A stretch of 64,000 nt of DNA from Chionoecetes opilio (taxonomy: Eukaryota > Arthropoda > Malacostraca > Decapoda > Majidae). The notes under the pieces were generated by a model. The model was not told the origin of the DNA, ran no database searches, and saw only the letters and a program-made list of their open reading frames with translations. The stretch is taken from positions 37,501-101,500 of the forward strand of contig JACEEZ010020549.1 in the NCBI GenBank assembly GCA_016584305.1. Direction: 5' to 3'. Positions 58,897-64,000 of this stretch are shown here, piece after piece. How positions within the stretch are numbered: the first letter of the stretch is position 1; the number at the start of each line of letters is the position of its first letter. The position numbers and the translations under genes are program-made.

Positions 58897-59010
58897 TCGC
58901 TCGGTCACCAACCCGGCACGTCCTCGCGCCGTCCTAGAAACATGAACCTAACCATGTTACAAGCATGTACGTATTCACCTGATTTTGTCGGATATTTCCT
59001 TTCAGGAGAA

Positions 59011-60148
59011 CATACAAAGATAGGGCCTTCCTAACAACAAAGCAAAGTAGAATTACTATGATGCCGATGATTATGATTGGCATAACCATGGAACGAAAAT
59101 GAAGTAAGCACCTAGGTTAAGGTAGACAGGTAATGAGTCCTGTACCGCTGTTTCCAATTCTGAGAAATTAGAGAGTGTAAGCTCATAAATGGTATTAGTG
59201 ACATATTTAATGCTTGAGAAATGTATATACTTTAAGCTGTCAATAGGGCTAAGTTGATCAGTGAAATTAGCTACACATTCTTCGTGCAGTTTTTTAGGGA
59301 AGGTATTCAAATAGTCAGAGCGCAAATAGCAAGCAATAAGAATTACGAAATGACCGGAAACTTTCTGATACACTGCACCTTCGGGACATACTACAGACAC
59401 ATATACTGTTTGTGTAAAGAAGAAATAGTGATGTCCGAAGAATCTTTTGTGAAAGAATGGTCGTGAAATCAAGTGGGTGTAAGGACACAACGATAAGGCC
59501 TCAATTAGCATTACTTCACAAATACCCTCACTGGTTACAGGCAAGAAGGCAAAGAGAGATGCGGGGCTAAAATACAGGTTCAAATATTATGTACAGCACC
59601 TATCTAAATCAGACATGCGTCCAGTAGCATACTGGGTTTACTTATTAATTAATTATCAATCAACACCACAGTATTTGGTTGATTCAGTATCATAACATAT
59701 TATTTCACAGAAAAAGGAAATTTAAAAAATATTCCCATTATGAACCATTTCCTTTTATTTATTTATTTATTATTATTATTATTATTACATTTTTTACTTT
59801 ATGAACTTCAAACGCATGTTCGGACTGAATAAAAACATGTTTAACAACGGCATCTGACGTTATCACTGATTCAAGGAGGGGGTAAGAGTGTTTAATACCA
59901 CTTAAATCAAACAAAGGTTTCAACTTGTAATTCTTCTTTCGTAAGTTCAAGGTATGCATAAAATTCTTAACAGGAAAGAGTGAAGTGACTCTTCCACGCA
60001 CTGCGTCAACCATATCTGTTTGTATTTGTTTGTTAGTTCTTACAATATAATTAACCGAATTAGTCAAAACAGGGAGTGCTTGCTCTAACAATGTAAAAGC
60101 CTTAGAAAAGTTGTGCTCGGATTGAATAGTATTGAAGGTCTTCCTCAA
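59011..60148 (-). pseudogene. Envelope-like gene of an LTR element, frameshifted
   Basis: Two open stretches, 60148-59759 (129 residues) and 59583-59071 (170 residues), follow the integrase on the same strand, the position of env in errantivirus-like elements. The first is helix-rich. The second has several cysteines (VCPEG, CYLRSD, ECVANF). Directly after it, in a shifted frame at about 59092-59020, is a strongly hydrophobic isoleucine/valine/leucine segment followed by basic residues, as for a C-terminal membrane anchor. Identity is inferred from position and architecture, not from a sequence match. Disrupted by frameshifts and a TTA repeat at 59758-59790. Confidence 0.6.
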
Positions 60149-60362
60149 GTAGTTAGTGGAAGAGGCAAGATCTGCTATAATAGTGGATTAAGTCAAGTAG
60201 TAGCCATGCAATTTAAATGGATGTTTAAGTTTATCAATAGAGGAAGTTAAGGAGGTTAGATGAAAGTACCTTTACCGAAGTTCTTCCAGAACTCATGCAT
60301 TTATTCCTATACCAAATAGTGCACGAGAGCTGTCCAAGAAAGGCAATGAAAAAGACAAGCAA

Positions 60363-61013
60363 TCAATTACGAGGGCGGAGATTATAAGCATGATTTTGTT
60401 CAGCAGGAGAATTAGATTTGTTAGTTTCAAGCCGCGTAGCATCGCTAAGTTTAACAGTATCTATTAAGCATAAATCAGACTTGGCATTGGTCCGTTTAAG
60501 TCGATCACTGTGAATGACTTCTAATGTATTTAACCACGGATCCAAAATATCAAACTTATTTCCATAGAGTTGCTTAACTACCAGGCGCGGACCTACATAC
60601 TTAGCAGCTAATTTAGAGTTTCTCTCCGGGACTCGAATAATGACAGAGTCACCAACTCGGATTTGAACGGGTGAAGAGTGTCGGTGTTGTTGTGAGCACA
60701 TAGCAGTCTCAGAAGCCTGTAGTTTATCTCTGACACCGGAATATAAGTCCGAGAAAACCTTAAGTTGACACTTAGCATAATCATCAACATGGTACACAGG
60801 TTTTTGAGGGCTACTAAGCAAGTCATACGGGAGTCTTTTCTCCATACCAAAAATAATAAAATAAGTAGTTTGACCTATCGACTCACAAATATTGCAATTA
60901 ACGCATGCAGCATTATGGGGTAACCAATCTTCCCAACTATCAAGCAAGCCACCAACAACTGCGGGCAAGGCTTACAGGAGTTTCCTGTTCGCACGCTCAA
61001 CTAAACCGTTACT
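60363..61013 (-). pseudogene. Ty3/Gypsy-type integrase, C-terminal part
   Basis: A 201-residue open stretch (60968-60363), plus a short upstream piece to 61013 carrying the NGLVER catalytic-glutamate motif and one stop. It includes a VGDSVIIRVP block and the KLAAKYVGPRLV motif (GPY/F-type C-terminal module), and ends at YNLRPRN. The upstream continuation lies at 62411-62457 beyond the RTE insertion. Inactive as split. Confidence 0.83.
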
Positions 61014-61181
61014 GGCAGGGTGATATCAATCAATCAATCAATCATTGGGGGCATACGCCGGGGGGCGCGTCGCCTCGCCCACCCTACGACGCCAATCCCG
61101 GGGGTCACCACGCGCGAGTTCCCATGCAGGCTCCTTTCCCATACCAAGCAGCTCTCGACAAGAAACATCAACTTGCCCCAG

Positions 61182-61760
61182 TCACGAGCCTTGTGGGCGC
61201 CCCCTTGGCCTCCTCCACGCCGGATTATCTCTTACAGATACAACCCGATGGGAAGGATCGGTTTCAGCGTAGCGTGCCACATGCCCATATAGCCGAAGTT
61301 GGCGCTGACGGACTATGCAAGTAATAGGTCTCGATTCAGTCACACGGTGCAATCGCTGATTTGACACGTAATCATCCCAGCGATACCCCATGATTCTGCG
61401 AAGACACTTATTACCAAAGGCATTGATTCGTCTCTTCAAGTCACTATTTAGTGTCCATGTCTCACAACCATAGAGTAAGACAGGGATCACAAGCGACTTG
61501 AAGATCCGGATCTTTGTCCTCCTGCACAGGTACCGACAACGCCAAATACTCCCGCTGAGCGAGTCCATAACACCGTGGGCTATGCCAATCCGTCGTAAGA
61601 CTTCTTGACGTGACCCGCCGTCATTATGGACTGCGCTACCAAGGTATGTAAAACTTTCCAAGATCTCAATGTCCTCGCCACACGCATGAACAGACTGTAC
61701 TGCTTCATCTAGTAAGTCTCCAAATACCTGGACCTTGGTCTTAAAGCCAGGAGACCTCAA
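61182..61760 (-). pseudogene. RTE reverse transcriptase, thumb and C-terminal domain
   Basis: Continues the previous frame after the shift: TKVQVFGDLLDEAVQ, then FTYLGSAVHNDGGSRQEV. Next are RTKIRIFKSLVIPVLLYGCETW, CLRRIMGYRWDDYVSNQRL and RQRQLRLYGHVAR, the standard RTE C-terminal order. Near RRPRGRPQGS another shift leads to the end of the gene about 100 bp further on. Confidence 0.88.
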
Positions 61761-62319
61761 GTCCCAAAGGCTTTGCCTCCTCGTGCAGCGCCTCGAGAGC
61801 CATCACCAGGACCTCCAGCGACTCAGCAAAGATTACTGCATCATCGGCAAAAACAAGATCAGTGATCTTGGTGTTGCCGACGGATGCTCCACAATCACTT
61901 TGATCTACAACCTTGTCCAATACCCAGTCCATACAAGCGTTGAAAAGTGATGGGGCAAGGACGCACCCCTGCCTCACTCCTGTATTCACAGGAAAGAAGC
62001 TGGATACACCTGCCCCACACTTCACAGCACTCTCAGTCCCAGAATACAGACCAGTTATCAAACCAATAGTCCTTGCAGGAATCCCTCGAAGTCGCAGAAG
62101 ATCCCAGAGTGACTCACGATGCACTGAGTCAAACGCCTTCTTGAGATCAACATAGGCTGCAAGCATCCCCTGTCGAAACTCACGCCGGCGTTCCACCAGG
62201 ACACGAAGCGCTAGGATACGGTCCGTTGTTGACTTACTAGGCGTGAACCCAGACTGCTGAGGTCTCTGATGCTTCACCAGATGACTGCGAATTCGTGTCA
62301 GCAATAGATGGGCAAGCAC
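61741..62319 (-). pseudogene. RTE reverse transcriptase, core
   Basis: 192-residue open stretch: LLTRIRSHL, SGFTPSKSTTDRI, AYVDLKKAFDSVH (palm), GVRQGCVLAPSLF, then LVFADDAVIFAE with the FADD catalytic aspartates intact. It ends at GLEVSWL because of one extra T near 61745, after which the next frame continues. The upstream endonuclease is missing through 5' truncation, so the copy is not autonomous. Confidence 0.9.
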
Positions 62320-62410
62320 CTTGCCTGGTACGCTGAGCAGTGTAATACCGCGGTAATTGTTGCAGTCCTGACGGTCCCCTTTCCCTTTCCAGATAGGGAC
62401 GACGATATCC

Positions 62411-62457
62411 GGCAGGGTGATAAGTTACCGTGAATGTTTGTGGGATTTTTTTAAAAT
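62411..62457 (-). pseudogene. Integrase piece upstream of the RTE insertion
   Basis: In frame with the integrase on the other side of the RTE copy once the 12-bp duplication is discounted. A YHPA motif precedes the SNG of the other piece. About 15 codons are readable before the sequence turns into simple repeat. Confidence 0.72.
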
Positions 62458-62544
62458 TTTAGTACCTTTTTATTCTTTTTTATTACCATTGTTCTTATAT
62501 GATCGTCACAATAAATATTCAAATGACTCATCAATCATTAATTG

Positions 62545-62950
62545 ACTATTGTATTGTTTTATTAATATTAGTAGTAGTAATATTATTATAATTATTATCA
62601 CATTATTATTATTATCATTATTTTTTTATTATTTTTATCAATATTATCATCATCATTACTAATATTATATTCATTATCGTTTTCATTATTAATATTAGTA
62701 TCATTAGCATTATTATTATCTTTTACGTTATTGTTGTTATTATTATTATCATAATTACTATCACTATTATTATAGTTACCATCATTATTATTATTATTGT
62801 AACTGTTATTATTATCATTATTACGGACATAATTTCATTTATCGTTATCATCTCTATTATTATTATCATTGTTTTTATTATTATCATTAATATCACTATT
62901 ACTGCTATTTATATTAATGGAATTTTCATCATCATCATTATCATCATTTT
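62545..62950. repeat. (ATT)n/(ATC)n-rich DNA
   Basis: Degenerate ATT, ATC and GTT triplets over 400 bp with no gene. Confidence 0.88.
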
Positions 62951-62952
62951 CA

Positions 62953-63232
<280 letters not shown>

Positions 63233-63246
63233 GGGGGGGGGGGGGG

Positions 63247-63595
63247 AAGGAGGAGGAGAGAGAGAAGAGAGAGAGAGAAAAGAGAGGAGAGAGAGAGGAG
63301 AGAGAAGAGAAGAAGAGAGAGAAGAGAGAAAAGAAGAAGAGAGAGGAAATTTAAAAAGATTAGGAATGGAATGTGTAGCACTTTGGGAAAAATTTTTTCT
63401 TCCCCTACCTTTCCTCGTATATTATTAATTTTGTTTCCCTTTCTCTCTTTTCCCCTTCCCCTCTCTCTCTCTCCCTCTCTCTCCTCTCTCTCTCCCCTCT
63501 CCTCCCTTCCCCTCTCTCCTCCCCCTCTCTCTCCTCTCCTTCTCTCTCTCTCCTCTCCCCTTCCTTCCTCTTTTCTTTTTTGTCTATCTTATTAT
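63247..63595. repeat. (GA)n followed by (CT)n
   Basis: Purine-only AG-rich DNA at 63247-63345, about 80 bp of mixed sequence, then pyrimidine-only CT-rich DNA at 63430-63580. The two are roughly reverse-complementary in composition. Confidence 0.92.
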
Positions 63596-64000
63596 ATCCC
63601 CCATTCTCTTTTTTTTTCCCCCCTCTTTACTATTCTACTATTATATTACTATTTAAATTATCTTTTTTCTCTTAATTCATATTCACTACAAAATAAATTT
63701 TTTACATGTACTGTGTTACATTCTAATTTTCATTTTTATTTTCAGACTACTAATAATTATATATGACGTTTGAATTTAAGCGGGTTTTTACAGGTTTAAT
63801 AGGTAGGTTTAACTTATATATGGCTTGTTTTCCAAAGCGTTACAGCATTCTTGAAAGGTCTGGAGTACGAGGTAGGGGTGAAGCTGTGTCTGCTGTACCC
63901 TCGGTTCCCTTCTTGGTAGCGCGAAAGAAGGGCGCAGTGAGGGGCTCCGTCCTGCAAAAGGGACATCAGTTGATGGTCGCTGGTAGCAGCATCGGTGGGG
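63596..64000. other. Unassigned DNA to the window end
   Basis: AT-rich to 63770, then more balanced sequence. Short open frames only; nothing recognised. Confidence 0.45.

Larger units (their letters stand above)
61026..62410 (-). mobile_element. RTE-like non-LTR element, copy d, youngest copy
   Basis: 5'-truncated insertion flanked by GGCAGGGTGATA at 61014-61025 and 62411-62422, a perfect 12-bp target duplication inside an integrase gene. The 3' end has the TGATTGATTGATTGAT microsatellite typical of RTE termini. It carries two long overlapping open stretches that together cover most of the reverse transcriptase. Only about one frameshift separates them. Confidence 0.9.
58407..62457 (-). mobile_element. 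env-bearing Ty3/Gypsy-type (errantivirus-like) element, 3' part
   Basis: On the minus strand: integrase (62457-62411 and 61025-60363, split by an RTE insertion), then env-like frames (60148-59011), then a 490-bp LTR (58896-58407). The upstream pol genes and 5' LTR are not in the window; simple repeats begin at about 62458. Order and content match Ty3/Gypsy elements that carry an envelope-like gene. The copy is broken and incomplete. Confidence 0.78.

Overview
The window looks like gene-poor, repeat-saturated nuclear DNA from an invertebrate animal. A decapod crustacean, possibly a crab, is my best guess. The basis is the very long (TA)n, (CA)n, (GA)n and (ATT)n microsatellites and the mix of jockey-like and RTE-like LINEs, Ty3/Gypsy elements, tRNA-derived SINEs and Helitrons; I could run no species search. 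I found no convincing single-copy host gene, no rRNA gene, no true tRNA gene and no CRISPR array. Almost all protein similarity belongs to mobile elements, nearly all broken by frameshifts and stops.

Layout. 1-4474: unassigned DNA, an assembly gap (1623-2400), then a minus-strand Helitron-like element carrying a nested terminal-inverted-repeat (TIR) transposon (3261-4170). 4475-6670: microsatellites and a perfect 91-bp palindrome. 6671-11593: a Helitron copy abutting a Ty3/Gypsy element whose integrase holds a SINE-like insertion with a 14-bp target-site duplication (TSD). 11594-14750: SINE fragment, microsatellites and a 158-bp duplication. 14752-17123: jockey-like LINE with poly(A). 17124-18417: Helitron between (TA)n tracts. 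18418-38088: what I read as one large minus-strand Ty3/Gypsy element. Its 5' LTR is at 36564-38088, gag-pol at 28897-23738 and a shortened 3' LTR at 18418-18811. A 6.1-kb hAT-like element (30372-36457) splits its leader, and a second, foldback hAT sits inside that one. 38278-41162: tandem array of Helitron units. 42585-46472: RTE fragment followed by an LTR pair with no polyprotein between. 46473-49160: jockey-like LINE, minus strand. 50161-54003: Helitron on the plus strand, split by a 3.3-kb TIR transposon that encodes a broken, unclassified transposase-like protein. 54380-62457: a pile of CR1-like, jockey-like, RTE and SINE sequence plus an env-bearing Ty3/Gypsy-type element. 62458-64000: long simple repeats.

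The main result is the Helitron-like family. It starts A|TCTATAATAATATAAGC, carries (TG)n/(GTCT)n and a roughly 30-bp minisatellite, and ends with a GC hairpin 12 nt before CTAG|T. It occurs both singly and as arrays in which several 5' units share one 3' terminator. Because these copies recur, they serve as empty-site references that date and delimit other insertions. The second result is the 50210-53512 transposon, which physically links an uncharacterised protein family to matching TIRs.

Insertion order read from nesting: jockey C then its SINE; RTE c then the env-bearing LTR element, then RTE d inside that; the large Gypsy then hAT; Helitron then the TIR transposons. Several stretches (about 1.5-3.7, 15.5-17.1 and 19.0-22.6 kb) look like poorly resolved sequence, so frameshifts there may not be biological.
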